Position numbers and translations under genes: made by a program. The notes beneath the pieces were generated by a model. The model was not told the origin of the DNA, made no database searches, and saw nothing but the letters and a program-made list of their open reading frames with translations. From Takakia lepidozioides (taxonomy: Eukaryota; Streptophyta; Takakiopsida; Takakiales; Takakiaceae): a DNA stretch of 60,000 bases. Position 1 is the first letter of the stretch, and each line of letters starts with the position of its first letter. This document shows, piece by piece, positions 32,701 to 44,284 of this stretch. The stretch covers positions 39,326,042-39,386,041 of the forward strand of contig CM060734.1 of assembly GCA_030704615.1 (NCBI GenBank), read 5' to 3'.

Positions 32701-35700
32701 AATTGTGAACGCATTGCTCTCTCCTCCTTCAAGAGGCAACAATGGCTTTTCAGTGTGGTGATGTTCTGCAATTGCAAACATATTGTTTCGCAATTATGGT
32801 GACAGCTGCTTCTTGATGAGCTGGATCATTTCCGTCATGAAATGGTGGAAATGGTTGAGACTGAACGAGGCCTCCTTCGTGAGACACTCGAGAGGGAAAG
32901 CGGATCAATATGGCACCATGCAATGGATGTCTGTTCCAACAACAAGAGTGAAATAATGAGCATGCTCAAGGTGGAGGTCCAGAACCGTTTGCACAGTGCA
33001 AGAGAAAAAGTTTTGCTAATGACTGAAACACTCAAGGGAGACATGGACAGCTTAAAATTTGAGCTCGGGCAGGCCCGGGTATGGATACGTCACACTGTCC
33101 AAATTCAGTTTAAATTGACTATCATTCTTTCAACTCTTCTCTTTCTTTGATCTCGGACTTTTGCTATAAGAAAGTTTTATTCATACAACAAAGCATAGGT
33201 TAGAGTTGTAACTAGGCAGTCCCATTGCTCAACAGATTGGAACAGGTCGAATCTCATGGCAATGTTAAAACATGTGGAGCTTGGACTGGGGGACTTTTTA
33301 TCCTCTGCCTTCCAAGAAGGATTATTCCCCTCAGGATTTTGTGCTAGTTCTATATAAAATCCTGCTGTGGCTGTTGTCCAGAGTGTCCTTGACTGGAAAG
33401 GAAGTCAAGATCAAAAACTGTGCTGGTTACAACTGTACAAAGGGGAAGTACCGGGAGACATCTTCTCCAGCCATCTCTTTTGGTATTTTTGGCTGGAAAC
33501 CAATCAAAGAAAGAACAGAAGTGTCTACAAGTTTGCAAGTTCAGACACCAGTCACAGCCATTCTGAATAGGAAAACATCAGGAGTCAACGAGTTGATGTG
33601 TTGTTGTCTTTTGATTATCCCAGTATCTGTTGTGACTACAAGCACCAAGACGACAATGTAAGGTATCAAAACACAACCAAATACATTTCCTGAAGTGCAC
33701 ATCCTGGCGGTCCACAGGAAGGGGCAGAAGGTCTGGGACGAGCTGTGTCAATGGTGGAAAGAGAAAAAGACATGGCAGCGGCAGCAGCAGCTGAAGCCAC
33801 CATGGCAGCTGCCAAAGCTGGTGACATCCTCACCGAAATGCTGGAATCTTTCGGCTCTGAAATGGCAAATGCCCGACGCAAGAGTTTACAGCTTCAGGTG
33901 GTGCTTCGAGCATCAACATAGGGAATCGTATGGTGTTGGGCAGTGGTATATCTAGGCAATTCATGCAGTTAAATCGTCTCAAATTGCACCTATGAAAAGT
34001 GAATTGTTGAGGTCAACATAAAGGACATGTGACAATATCTGACTAAGGTGGACATATGAAGACACTTCTGTCAATTGTGCATGCTCAGTATGTTGCTTTC
34101 TGTACCTAACATGTGCAAAGTCTGCAACTGGCTTCAGGAGAATCTAGCTATTGAAAGAGATATGGCAGCAGCAGCAGCTTCTGAGGCTAGGAGAGTGAGC
34201 GAAGAGTTGATGAAAGAGAAAGAGTTTGCCCTTCTTGCTGTTGCAGAAGCACGGCAAAAGAACCAGGAGCTGCAAGACTACTTGGAGCGAGAAAGATCTA
34301 AGATCCTGAGCACAATGGCTCTTGTCCACAAGGAAAGAGAAACGGCCTCACAAGCTGCATCTGAAGCTACCTCATCTGCCCTCAAAGCTGGAGAAGTGCT
34401 GGCCGAAGTCCTAGGCTCCTTCAACTCAGAGATGACAAAAGCACGAAGAATGAGTATTCAATTGCAGGTATGTATTCCTTTTTCAGTTAGACGAATCAAA
34501 AGAGTGCCTACTGGGAGAATCTTGGGCATGACCAGAATGAGCTACAGTGAGGGGTTAGGATCATTACATCCTTGCGTACTACTAGGGGAAAGATTCCATA
34601 CGTCCACCCATATTTCTTTGTGTCGCTCACTGCTAGCACAATCCACTTCCTTTGCAAATTCCATTAAAGCTTGGTGGATATTGTCTGGTCCCCCAGAAAG
34701 TGGTTGAGCATCTTGGGACCAATTGCTGTGACCATTGTTGAACTGTTTGCAACTGCTGTACGGGTCGTATATCTCCTTTTGTGGTGTAAAGGAGCGAGAC
34801 TCATTTTTTTTTTGTAACCAACACAATACCTTAGCAAACCAAGAATTGAGTGCAATAATACCTCTCGGCTCTCTTGCATTCAGCTCTCATGTGAATCTGT
34901 TAAGACAGCATTGTAGTTTCGTGAGATCCTCCTCTTTAGTTTTTTGTAGATGTACACCTGCCGGGTACCCTGCTGGATCCTAATTGGTATAATTATGAAT
35001 GGAAATGGCACTGACCATCATTCCATTGCGAGAAATCTACTGTCCATGCTGCAGGAGGGTCTGGAGAAGGAGAGAGAAGGGCTGGAGCACGAGAGAGAGG
35101 TGGCGATCCAGCATAGCCAAGAAGCGCAGGACCGCTTCAGCGAGGACCTTGAGCTCGCAGTTGCTGGCTGGAAACGGGCAATGAACGCGGAAGTTGCTAA
35201 AGCCAAAGAAGTCACTGAGGGGCTCAAGGAAGAGAAACGACGTGCATCTTTCACCTTGGAGCAAGCATCCCTTGTTTCCAATCAGATCACAACGAGCCAC
35301 CAAGCACAGAATGATCTAGAATGCTACATCTCCAAGGTGAAATAGCCCCTGATTTTCTCAACTTTGCATTAGAGACCTTGTATTCTTGGATCTACTAACA
35401 GGAATAATGCATAGGAGGAGAAGCCTCTGTCATTGGAGCTTAGGGTCTGAAAGTTTGTTCAGACTCTAGGACGTTTTTGGAGATTCTCTGTTAAACATGA
35501 AGTGATTATATCTGTCTTTCTCCTCAGAAGTCTTCTGCAGGGAACTTGAGAGAACAGGTGAACAACTTGTGTTCAGTACAAATGCTAAGTCTAATCTACT
35601 AACATATCAAAGAACTGGCATTCAGACGGAGGATGCCCTTAGCAGTCTCTCAACGACTGTGAAACAGCTGCAGGAATCTCGTGACCATTATCATGAAGAG

Positions 35701-38689
35701 AAGAACCTGCATGTGGTAGTCAAGCAGCAAGAGCTCGAGCGGAGAGAAAGAGATTCAATTTGGAAGTCTGAAAACTACCAGCTCAACCAGGTGCGCTCTT
35801 TCCTCTAGATTTTAATACATACGATCTCAACACATTTTGGATCCTTATCATAGGTGGTTACTCGCTTAAAACCACAATTAAACTCCTTGCTTAAGGATAT
35901 ACAGATTGGTCGTCTTACATGCCGATGTCAAATATGGCTGTTTGCAAATCCCAATAAGATACCAATTGGGACCAAATTTTTCTTAGCCCAGACTCTGGGA
36001 CAGATGTATCAGATTTCATGTGATATACATATTCACATGCGAGAGGAAAAATTACTCATTTACACCCGGTCATTGCTTCTTAAGGTGGTGCGCATGCTGG
36101 AGAAACAACTTCATGATTCAGTGGCGGAGCAGTCAGAAGTGGGGAAGAGAATCAGGAAACTGGAAGGCATGCAGATCGACCTGGCCCAGTCTTTTGAGGA
36201 GGTGCGCAGCAGCACCGGGGACCTTGAAAAGACAGCAGCCAATTGGCTTCCCAAGTATGAAGCAGCAGCACGTATTGTGAATGATGTTTCTTCAAAAATG
36301 GAGCGGATGGAAGAGAAGTTTCAAGGCATTTGTTGTGATGAAAGCCTTATGAAGCAGATTGCGCAGGTTGCAGAGTCCAAGGTACAGGGTTTGAAAGACA
36401 AGGTGTCCAGCGCCAGCTTGAAGGACATAGGCTCACAGCTTAAGGGCCTTTTTGAGCGAGTCGAGAATGGGGACCGCGCCCACTGCCAGGTGTGGCTCCA
36501 CACCCATTACGTTGCATCTCCACTAAGGCCAATGGCTGCAATTTCTGGCAGCAACCTTTTGGCTCTGCATTTCAACCATTCTCTACTGCAAATACGTTGT
36601 TGACTAGTGTGATGTGACTACTTAGCTGGGTGTCTTTTGATTTCCAAATCTATGCCTCCATTTTGACACAAAGAGAGTTGCTGGCAGGGTAAGCCTGGTA
36701 GAGGTTGGGCTCCATATTGCCACTGAATGCAAATGCATGCTCTTCTTTGAAATCTGTGCAATGTTCATTTGTCAGGCAATCTCGGTGTTGGAGACTAGAG
36801 TAAATGTGCTGGAAAGTTCAGTGGGCCACACAGAAGCCAAGGGACAGTCACTGAAGCTGGAGTACTTTGAGGAGGGGGGCAGGCCCATGGATGGGAATAT
36901 ACCAACCATGGGCAGTTTGAGCCTAAGTGTTGAAGCCTTAGAGAGGTGCAGAAGCTTGCTGTTCTCTCTCATTTCTGTTCTCTTTAGACCTTCTAAAGTT
37001 TTTTATTCCTTCTCATGTGGAGATAACGAATTTCTCTTCTTGGTCTGTTTGTCATGTTCTCTGTCTCTTGATCCCTCTGCAATTCTGAGTATGCCAAGTG
37101 ACATTCCAAGTAATGTAGTTCAGTGTAAGGTGCCAGCAACTGGCCAAACACTTTCAAAGTATACTTTCAAATGGCCTTCACAGTTGGTAGTAGCTCTTTG
37201 CAAAGCAGATGTTTTTTGGTTGTTGGAATGTACCAGTTCCATTGTACATGAGCAAATCTATGAGAAAATGAGGAAGACGCTACACTTGTTATGTCTGCAC
37301 AGGAGAATGGAGATGATAGAAGCAGAGCACAATGATACACTGGCAGTGGGATTGGGTTCAGTCCTGGATTCTAGACTAGTTGGTTTAGAAAGCCGTCTTG
37401 AGCACGTGGCATCTGCAACCTTCACTAATTTACGGTATTTCTCATCCGTTCAGGATTTTGAGGTCCAAAAGATTACTATAGTGGCAGAAGTGCTTTGCCA
37501 TGCTGCAGTGGAGTTTTTGCCGTTTAGTCTAGCCATCCACTATGCCTTACCCCATTGTGAAGCTAGGAGCATTGTTTGGGTCTTCAGGGGCCCTGGGTGC
37601 ACTTGAAGCAGCCTTCAAACAGTGCCCACCTCCTGGAAGGAGGCCTTACCATTCAAGGATAGTAAAACAAGTTCCAGCATGTGCGAGTCTTTATTGGCTC
37701 AAGTTACCACAAGTATCATAGGATACATTTTTGGCTACTTCATAGCAGACCCTTCTAGTGCTGATCAATGTAGTCAAATGAATATATACAGAAGTAATAG
37801 GATACCAGAAGAGGAGCATGGCCTCCCCCTATATGTAGATTTCTTCTGACGGAGTGGTCGTGATGTGGACAGACTGCTTGATAGCAAAGTTGAGCACGTT
37901 ACAGTTGGAGTGCAATCTGCACTTGAAGGAGCAGCTATGGCAGAGAACAAGTGTGGTGCTCTAGGAGCAGAGCTGGTTAAGGTATTTCGAATGCTGACTG
38001 CTTGTAAGCAATCTAGCCCACATTACCGACAGAATAACAGGCATTCTCCTTCCAGGAATTGTGGTCGACGTGGACGAAGTCATTCACCCCCTGCAAGGAC
38101 CTTTGGCCGGCATGTGGACTCTCGCAGCCAGTCTCCTCCTTCCAGAACCAGTGGTTACTTAAATTCCTCTCCATCCAGGACTAATGTTCACTCACTGATG
38201 AGGCGATCAGGCATACACATCTCCCCCAGCCGAATTCGGACGTGCTGCAAGAGAGGGGTGAGAGGGCGGGCCGGGGAAGCAGAATTTGCGAAAGGAACTC
38301 AGTCCTCCGAGATGAGGAAAGCCACTACACGGCAGGAGAGGGACAGGCCAGATGGAGGTTATTCAGGTGCATCAGAAGGGGGAAGCCCTACGAAAAGTAG
38401 ATGGAATTACCTTCAGAACTTTCCCCCTGAAAATGAGAAAGAAGTGTTTGTAAGGGAATGTAAACTGCATGGCCAGGCTCTAAGCGTGGTTGATGAGTGC
38501 AACCAAGGAGACAATTGCAGCTTAGATGGTTGCCTTACAATTGAGAAACGGCAGGAAGGCTCTACCAACAACTGTCAAAGAACAAACATTCGGTTAGAAG
38601 CTGGCCGTATACATGTGAATGTCAGTCACCATTCAGGTCTTGTGAATCAGTCAGAGAAGAGAGCAGACTTGATTGCAGTCCAATCATAG
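26727..38689 (+). CDS. Giant coiled-coil protein, 16 exons, about 2,171 aa, family not recognised
   Basis: Exons by eye: 26727-27495, 27751-29697, 29868-30187, 30777-31043, 31466-31597, 32011-32307, 32806-33078, 33718-33897, 34138-34467, 35055-35336, 35528-35557, 35626-35790, 36085-36489, 36776-36945, 37303-37434, 37873-38689. All junctions are GT-AG and phases agree through 6,516 nt. Exons 1-2 (about 900 residues) are basic and rich in Ser, Gly and charged residues, with a repeated LE(A/T)EGPCGR motif. Exons 3-15 have the Glu/Lys/Leu composition of long coiled coils. Exon 16 starts coiled, then has a Ser-Arg-Pro stretch (HSPSRNCGRRGRSHSPPAR). No signal peptide or membrane segment is visible, so a structural or scaffold role in cytoplasm or nucleus is a guess. 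The start is uncertain: a 24-nt exon at 26650-26673 could precede an acceptor at 26720. Confidence 0.82.
26967..27174 (+). repeat. Internal duplication in exon 1 of the coiled-coil gene
   Basis: Two segments of about 30 codons (26967-27057 and 27084-27174) encode LEAEGPCGRPPLTTNGKVSR and LETEGPCGRTLLTTNAKVSR followed by (K/N)xDKS(A/M)DR. The DNA copies are clearly related but diverged. This is a coding tandem duplication separated by a short spacer. Confidence 0.85.
33718..34467 (+). repeat. Duplicated exon segments in the coiled-coil gene (exons 8 and 9)
   Basis: Exon 8 encodes MVEREKDMAAAAAEATMAAA then KAGDILTEMLESFGSEMANA and RRKSLQLQ. The end of exon 9 encodes LVHKERETASQAASEATSSA, KAGEVLAEVLGSFNSEMTKA and RRMSIQLQ. 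The alignment needs no gaps over about 50 residues, and both exons end in phase 0 with LQ before the donor. This points to a past exon duplication. Confidence 0.8.
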
Positions 38690-40928
38690 GGCCCAGGAGG
38701 TTCCCTTTGAGTATTGCCAAAAACTGCAGACGAGTTGTGCAGGACAGCTGAATACAAATGCTTGGACTTCCTTGCTAGGGCAAGTACAGGTGCAGCTTGT
38801 GGACGCATCCACAAGCAGTACTGGTTTTTGGAGGAGGTAAAGACTCGTACTCAATCCGATCCAACTCCATGGTATCTTCTTGTGACAAGCTGCCTAAGAC
38901 GGAGATCCACAGAAGTACCAGAAGATTAAAATTGAGACCACCTGACCTTCTTAACAAGAGATTGGTTTGAAGTAGCTGCATGTGCGCAGTATGGCTCCGC
39001 TGTTAAGAGAGCATTGGGGACAAGATTAAATGGATTGAGTGGGGGAATGGGGCCCCAATAGAAAGTCGTTGAAAGGCTTTGGGAGGAATGGCATTCCATT
39101 CAGGCGACCTGTCTGTGCAGCAAAGGTAATTTAGTAGGCCCTTTGGGGTGACAAATAAGTTTTCATGAGTACAATCTTATGTGGTACTTCTTAAAAGTTT
39201 ATATGATTGAACACTTCTCTGAATGGACACCAATGGTAAGGTCAATTTCTATGAAGAAACCTTTTATTTTGGGATCAAGTTGATATAGCAAAGTTCTCTC
39301 TTGAAAAGTACCTGTTCCAGTTAAGCTCTAAACGGTGTCAGGAGATTAAGGTTCTAACTCTCTTCTACTTCTGCAGGTACTCGTTGGATTCACGTTTCTC
39401 CTCCTTTTCCTTGACAACTTCCACATGCTGGAAGGAAGCTGATTTCAAGTGATTGGTAGGTTTGTCAAACCAGTCAAATCAGGGTTAGGAGCAAGCTTGT
39501 GCAGCTATCGTTGGCTGGGTAGTCCCAATGCTTCAATGCTGTGCTTTGTTTGTATATTACAGGGCTGAGGGTCAAGTGCCTGGAAAACTAATCACCTCTG
39601 TAGTGGTAAGCCAAATGATCAAGGTCAAAATAGTAAGTAGATTGGCAATTTGTTAGGCCAACCCCGGGTCTCAAATGCAGTGATCCAATGGATAGGAAAT
39701 TTACTGTTTCCAAAAACAAGCGAATTGAATGAACTTTGAAGGTGGCATTATTTCGAAGATTACCATGCAACAAAAAAATATCATGGAGCAAATTCCCATT
39801 TACTATGCTCTTGTATTTAGAGGCATCTACCTATGTCTAGGTACTGGTAAAGAACAAAATTGCACTTCACTTGGGTGCATAAACAAATCCACTTTGCAAT
39901 GAGGAGAAATGGGAAATAACATTTCAATAAAGATAGCAGGCAAACTTGGCCATAGTACCAATAAGGTCCCTGAAGTGAGGGTATACTTTACTCTATCCCA
40001 AGTCCTACTAGGGACATTGAGTGGAGAGAGAATTAATGGCTTGCATACATCTCCATCTAACTTGCGCTAGTAATCTACATGTTGCTCCAAGAGTTTCGAT
40101 GGCAAGTAGAGAGCCTATCGACATCTTTAAAAAGAAGCTGAACTCTTTCAAGTTCCCCCGTTTCACATCTCTAACAAACATTATTTTGGACGGAATGAAT
40201 GTTGGATGACAAGGGGGGGCCGGAGGGCTTTTCTCTTCATCTCAGCCAGAAGTCGAGCTTTGTACATTTCTTCAGTTTCCACTGACACAAGCCGCTTCAC
40301 CTGAATGCCATGTATTCTCCATTGTCAGAAGTCTTCAAAACAATTAACTCTCACTTGCTTGTTGCTATTCCTACACATCGCACCATTACTTCTGCCAATC
40401 ATCACAGATTAACTAACAGCGCCTTGAGAATAACAAACATCTATGGGACTGCAGAGGTTGTAGCCGAAGACAAGCTGGCATAAATCTGCTTTGCTAAACT
40501 CCAGAACTTAATTTAATTGTCTGCAGCTTATGTTAGCCCAGCCAAACCCTGCAACTATGAGGATTAGGCTCAACAGTTTGTGGCACTGGTTTTTGGTTTT
40601 GCATTTTGACTGCTCCTCACTCTCTTAATAGATGCCAGGCCTCATTCTACTGCTGATTATGGAACCATGATATCATGCAGAGGATGGCACATCAAGTGAT
40701 AATGTCTGTAGGCATTTAGAAAGCAAAACTCCATGAGACAGCCACTTAAATAGTGCTCATCACCAGCCAATGGCATCTGGTTGCTGGTTGCAGATTGAGG
40801 TTGCTTTATGGGATGCATGAGGGAACAAACCCTGTAACAAATCCTCTGGCTCTATAGCTTGCAACAGATGTGACAAGCATGACTGTGTTGTACTGTCAGT
40901 CGCTGTGTTCAGAATCTCTTTTTTTCTC
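38690..40928. other. Region downstream of the coiled-coil gene
   Basis: Likely 3' untranslated sequence, then intergenic DNA. A short hydrophobic frame (VLVGFTFLLLFLDNF) follows an AG at about 39377 but has no start or partner. No other feature is supported. Confidence 0.35.
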
Positions 40929-40944
40929 TCTCTCTGTGATCCTC

Positions 40945-40974
40945 AAGGCTACAGCAAACGTCTTATGAGTACAT
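40945..40974 (+). mobile_element. 30-bp LINE 3'-end micro-insertion with target duplication
   Basis: The insert (from AAGGCTACAGCAAACG to TGAGTACAT) equals the last bases of the LINE copy ending near 44274. It is flanked by direct copies of TCTCTCTGTGATCCTC (40929-40944 and 40975-40990). Part of that repeat overlaps a CT run, so the certain duplication is at least TCTGTGATCCTC. This is an extreme 5' truncation of the same LINE family. Confidence 0.75.
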
Positions 40975-40990
40975 TCTCTCTGTGATCCTC

Positions 40991-41800
40991 TCCCTGCCCA
41001 CTAGGAAGCTTATTGCCATAGTGTGGACATGATATGGGAGTAGATAAATGTCTCTGTGACCTCGTGCCTTTGTTTGTTTTGACCTGAAGTACTCTGCTTC
41101 GGGTAAGGTAGTACATTGGATGTAGTTGGAGGGAATGGGGCCTCTCCCTCTTTAAAATATGTCTACACAGGCCATTCCCTATAGCTCCTTTGGAGTGATG
41201 ATCTCTGAATGGTAACAAGTGGATCCCTACCACTTGGGGGCAGCCCCTCCGCTCAAAGTGGGCAGTTGCATGCTCTGTCTGGCATGCTCAGCACCTTTTC
41301 CCTTGTGTTTAAACATCTAGCCTGCTAATTGTGAAAATTCACTTCATGTGTAGATTTTGGGGTGAATCCCAGGACGGATGATGTGTCATTTAGACCTACT
41401 TGCTCAAACCTAGGCTTGGATCATGTGGCTGATGGCACCATCTCAAGACTTGGTATCAGAGGTGCATTGACGATGACAATGTCTAAGAATGCTACAAGTA
41501 GAGATTCACTTCAAAGTAATCTCAGAGAAGTTTGACCCTTGACTGGTTGGAGAGCGGTTGTAGACATTGGTGATTCGCTGAGGTGCTCAGGGAAGACTGT
41601 CACAATAAACTGAAAGTTTCCAATCTGTTTGATGCCCTGGAAGAGGTTGCCCCAGAAGAAGCAGACATACCTACACATGCAGGAATTGATCAACCAGTGA
41701 ATGAAGGATATGGCATGCTCAATGGCATGCCAATTCTCAAAGTCTACACGAGACGATCAAAGCCTACACACAATGAAACAGACCCACCAATGTAGAACTG
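40991..41800 (+). other. LTR-like primer site and possible gag or ORF1 remnant
   Basis: TGGTATCAGAGGTGC at 41451-41465 matches the common plant LTR-retrotransposon primer site (tRNA-Met 3' end). About 20 bp later a frame begins MTMSKNATSRDSLQSNLRE and breaks; another open stretch runs at 41583-41795 (70 codons). It could be an LTR element remnant or the first ORF of the LINE that follows. I cannot decide. Confidence 0.3.
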
Positions 41801-42958
41801 CAGGATGCCTAGGGGCATTCAAAAGCCACCTATGCATAAAGCTGGTCTGCGGCTGGGCACCTTTAACTTCTGTGGGCTAACTAATATCTCAAAGGGTTAC
41901 AACGCACCCATTAGCTCTTCTGAGGTCGTGGAAGCTGTAAAGCATCTAAGCCGCTACAAAGGAGGGATACTTGATGGCATTGTCAATGAGCTAATTAAGT
42001 ATAGTGGTGATCCTATGGTACAGGCCCTTTCCCTTCTCCCACAGCTGCTTTTTTGGATGCTACAAGCTCGCACCCTCGCTTCTCTCCACAGCTGCTCTGC
42101 CCATTTGCATACTACTCTAGTGTATACGTGGCCACACATCTTCACTCTAGTATATGCACTACATAGTATAGAATACAACTACACAGTGAATGTTAACACT
42201 ATAATACTAACATGATTTTGAGTTTGTGGTGATTAGGCATTTGAGGTGGACTTTCTTTAACCTTATTCGGCAGACAGAAGTGATCCCCTTTCGTTGGAGA
42301 CAGGGGTGTCAACCTGTATAAGAAAGACAACAGAGAAGAGCCTGGAACTATCACGGTATCACGCTTCTTAGTGCAGTTGGCAAGCTATTTTGTATGATTA
42401 CAAGCACCCACCTCGAGGTTGATCTTGAGTCTAGAGGTGGTTTTCATGAAGGCCAGGCTGGCTTTTGGAGACATAGGGACAGCACTGACCATATTTTCAC
42501 TCTAAGTCACATCATGCAGGGAATGGAAAAAGAAGAGAGAAGTGTGACTCCTTTGATATTGATCACGGTGTAGCACAAGGTTGTACCATCTCCCCACTGT
42601 TCTTCAATGTTTTCATTAATCAGCTTCTTGAAGATGTGGAAAGTGAGGGGTTTGAGCTAAAGGTGGGGATGCCACTATACCAGCTCTTATGTTTGCGGAT
42701 GACTTCACAGGCCTAGGGGATACCCCATCCAATCTCCAGGAGCTGATTGATTGTGCCAAGAGCTTCTAGGCTAGAAGCTAATGTTAGTAAATGTGCAGTG
42801 GTGGCATTCGACGACCATGGGGGAGCGTGGAGGGGATCTCAAATGGAAATGGAGTGACAAAGAGATCCCTGTACTCCCTTCCTACATATATCTTGGTGTT
42901 GAGTTTTTCCTCCAACCGTAACTGGGATGTGCATGTACAAAAGTGGTTCAGCTAACGC

Positions 42959-42967
42959 AAAGCTTTG
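42959..42967. repeat. SINE target-site duplication, left copy
   Basis: AAAGCTTTG at 42959-42967 is repeated at 43219-43227. Removing the SINE and one copy gives the uninterrupted LINE sequence, as in the copy at 12830 on the minus strand. Confidence 0.75.
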
Positions 42968-43218
42968 TTTCTTTTCTTTTTTTAAATTTTTTTTATGAAA
43001 GGGAAACACCTGGGAGCGACAGCTCACAAATCAGGCCCCTTGATATAGAGAGAGGAGAAAATAACCTCTCAGTAACCTCGCCGTAAGGCTTTCCGATGTG
43101 ACGCCTGCGCAGAGAGGGGGAGAAGAGTGTACCACACCCGTCAAGTAGCAGGATTTGACCCCAGGGTCATCCGGATGGCACTCAGTGCACTTTACCAACT
43201 GAGCTACTGACTGTTGGT
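42968..43218 (-). mobile_element. tRNA-derived SINE inserted in the LINE, 251 bp
   Basis: On the minus strand the head reads GTCAGTAGCTCAGTTGGTAA, with a consensus RNA polymerase III A box (TAGCTCAGTTGG), and about 40 bp later a B box (GGGGTCAAATCC). A tRNA-unrelated body follows and ends in an A-rich tail (T-rich on the plus strand, 42968-43000). A 9-bp duplication AAAGCTTTG flanks it. A truncated relative lies at 50370-50515. Confidence 0.88.
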
Positions 43219-44284
43219 AAAGCTTTGGGCCTCAATAAAGTTTTTCTTTTTCACTGCAGAAGGATTAACACTTAAGGTAAAAGGACCATGCTTCGCAATG
43301 TTAATAGGGCAGCCTTGGAGTACGCATCTGCTGTGTGGGTCGACAATTCCAATCATGCTAAAACTCTAGAATCCATTCAGGCCGTGGTGCTCAAAGAAAG
43401 CATGTCGGCTTGTTCTAGAACAGCTAATGTTGTTTGGGGCAAGTTCGACATACCTCCCTTAAGCTCTCGACACGATAAATTCAAGGTCAGATGGTTGGGT
43501 CAGTTGAATTGCATGCCTGATACCACATAGCCTAAGATAATCAATGCTATTTTTTAAACAGGCCAAGTCTTGGCGGAAAAGGGTAAAAGAGATTTTCAAG
43601 TATCTGAATCAGTCCAGAAGAATTGATCCTACTAATCGACCCTACTGGATGAAGCTGACCTGGAGGGGGTTGTGTCCAAAGCCATGTCTGATGCCCAAAG
43701 ACTCTCTGATGTTAGGCATAAAACTTCCCTGAACTTGTTTCCAGTCTATGACATGGGTGAGGACCTTAAGGATCTCAAGGGCCAACCTACCCTTGGCACT
43801 AGACTGAAATTTAAACTCAAGGCGGGAAGCCTATCTTTGAACAACAAGCAGATGCAGAGAGGAAGAGAAGATTGTAATTGTCGAATTTGCAGGCAACCTG
43901 AAGACAATATCCAATTTCTGATACATTGTCCAGGGTATTCTCACCAGAGAGTGACCCTCTTCAGGACGATCAAGAACACTGTCCCGGCACCTCTGTTCAC
44001 CAACTTCCAAATCTTGAGGCTGAGCCTAAGCCCTTGGACCTGTTGGGGTCTAACTTTTGGGCTACTCACACACAGCAGCTTGATGCTTGTCTGAAGGGCT
44101 TTCTAGAGGATATATAGAAAGCCTGTACTAATTATTTATACCAAGGTGAGGTGCACCACTACCAGAGTGAGCCCCTCACAAAGGTAGTTTCTGGTCCTTA
44201 TTGTTCGCTTAAACTGGGCACAGGGTCTATGGCGACAAGGCTATGACAAACGTCGTCTTATGAGTACATTCTCTCTCTTTGGGA

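Larger units (their letters stand above)
41805..44274 (+). mobile_element. Degenerate LINE with internal deletion, carrying a SINE
   Basis: In order: the start of an EEP endonuclease (LRLGTFNFCGLT, about 41850-41886), then an abrupt jump to reverse transcriptase. The latter includes SSSEVVEAVKHLSRYKGGIL, EGQAGFWRH, AQGCTISPLFFNVFINQLLE and catalytic FADDFTGLGDTP near 42690. A SINE interrupts at 42968-43218. A middle domain (43288-43530) follows, then the C-terminal zinc-binding region CNCRICRQPEDNIQFLIHC (about 43875-43930), ending CGTCTTATGAGTACAT at 44274. Most of the endonuclease is missing, and stops and frameshifts are frequent. Confidence 0.85.

Noticed and set aside
43150-43215. tRNA gene on the minus strand
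   Set aside because: A and B boxes are present, but the sequence continues into a SINE body with an A-rich tail and target duplication, and the arms do not pair as a full cloverleaf by eye.
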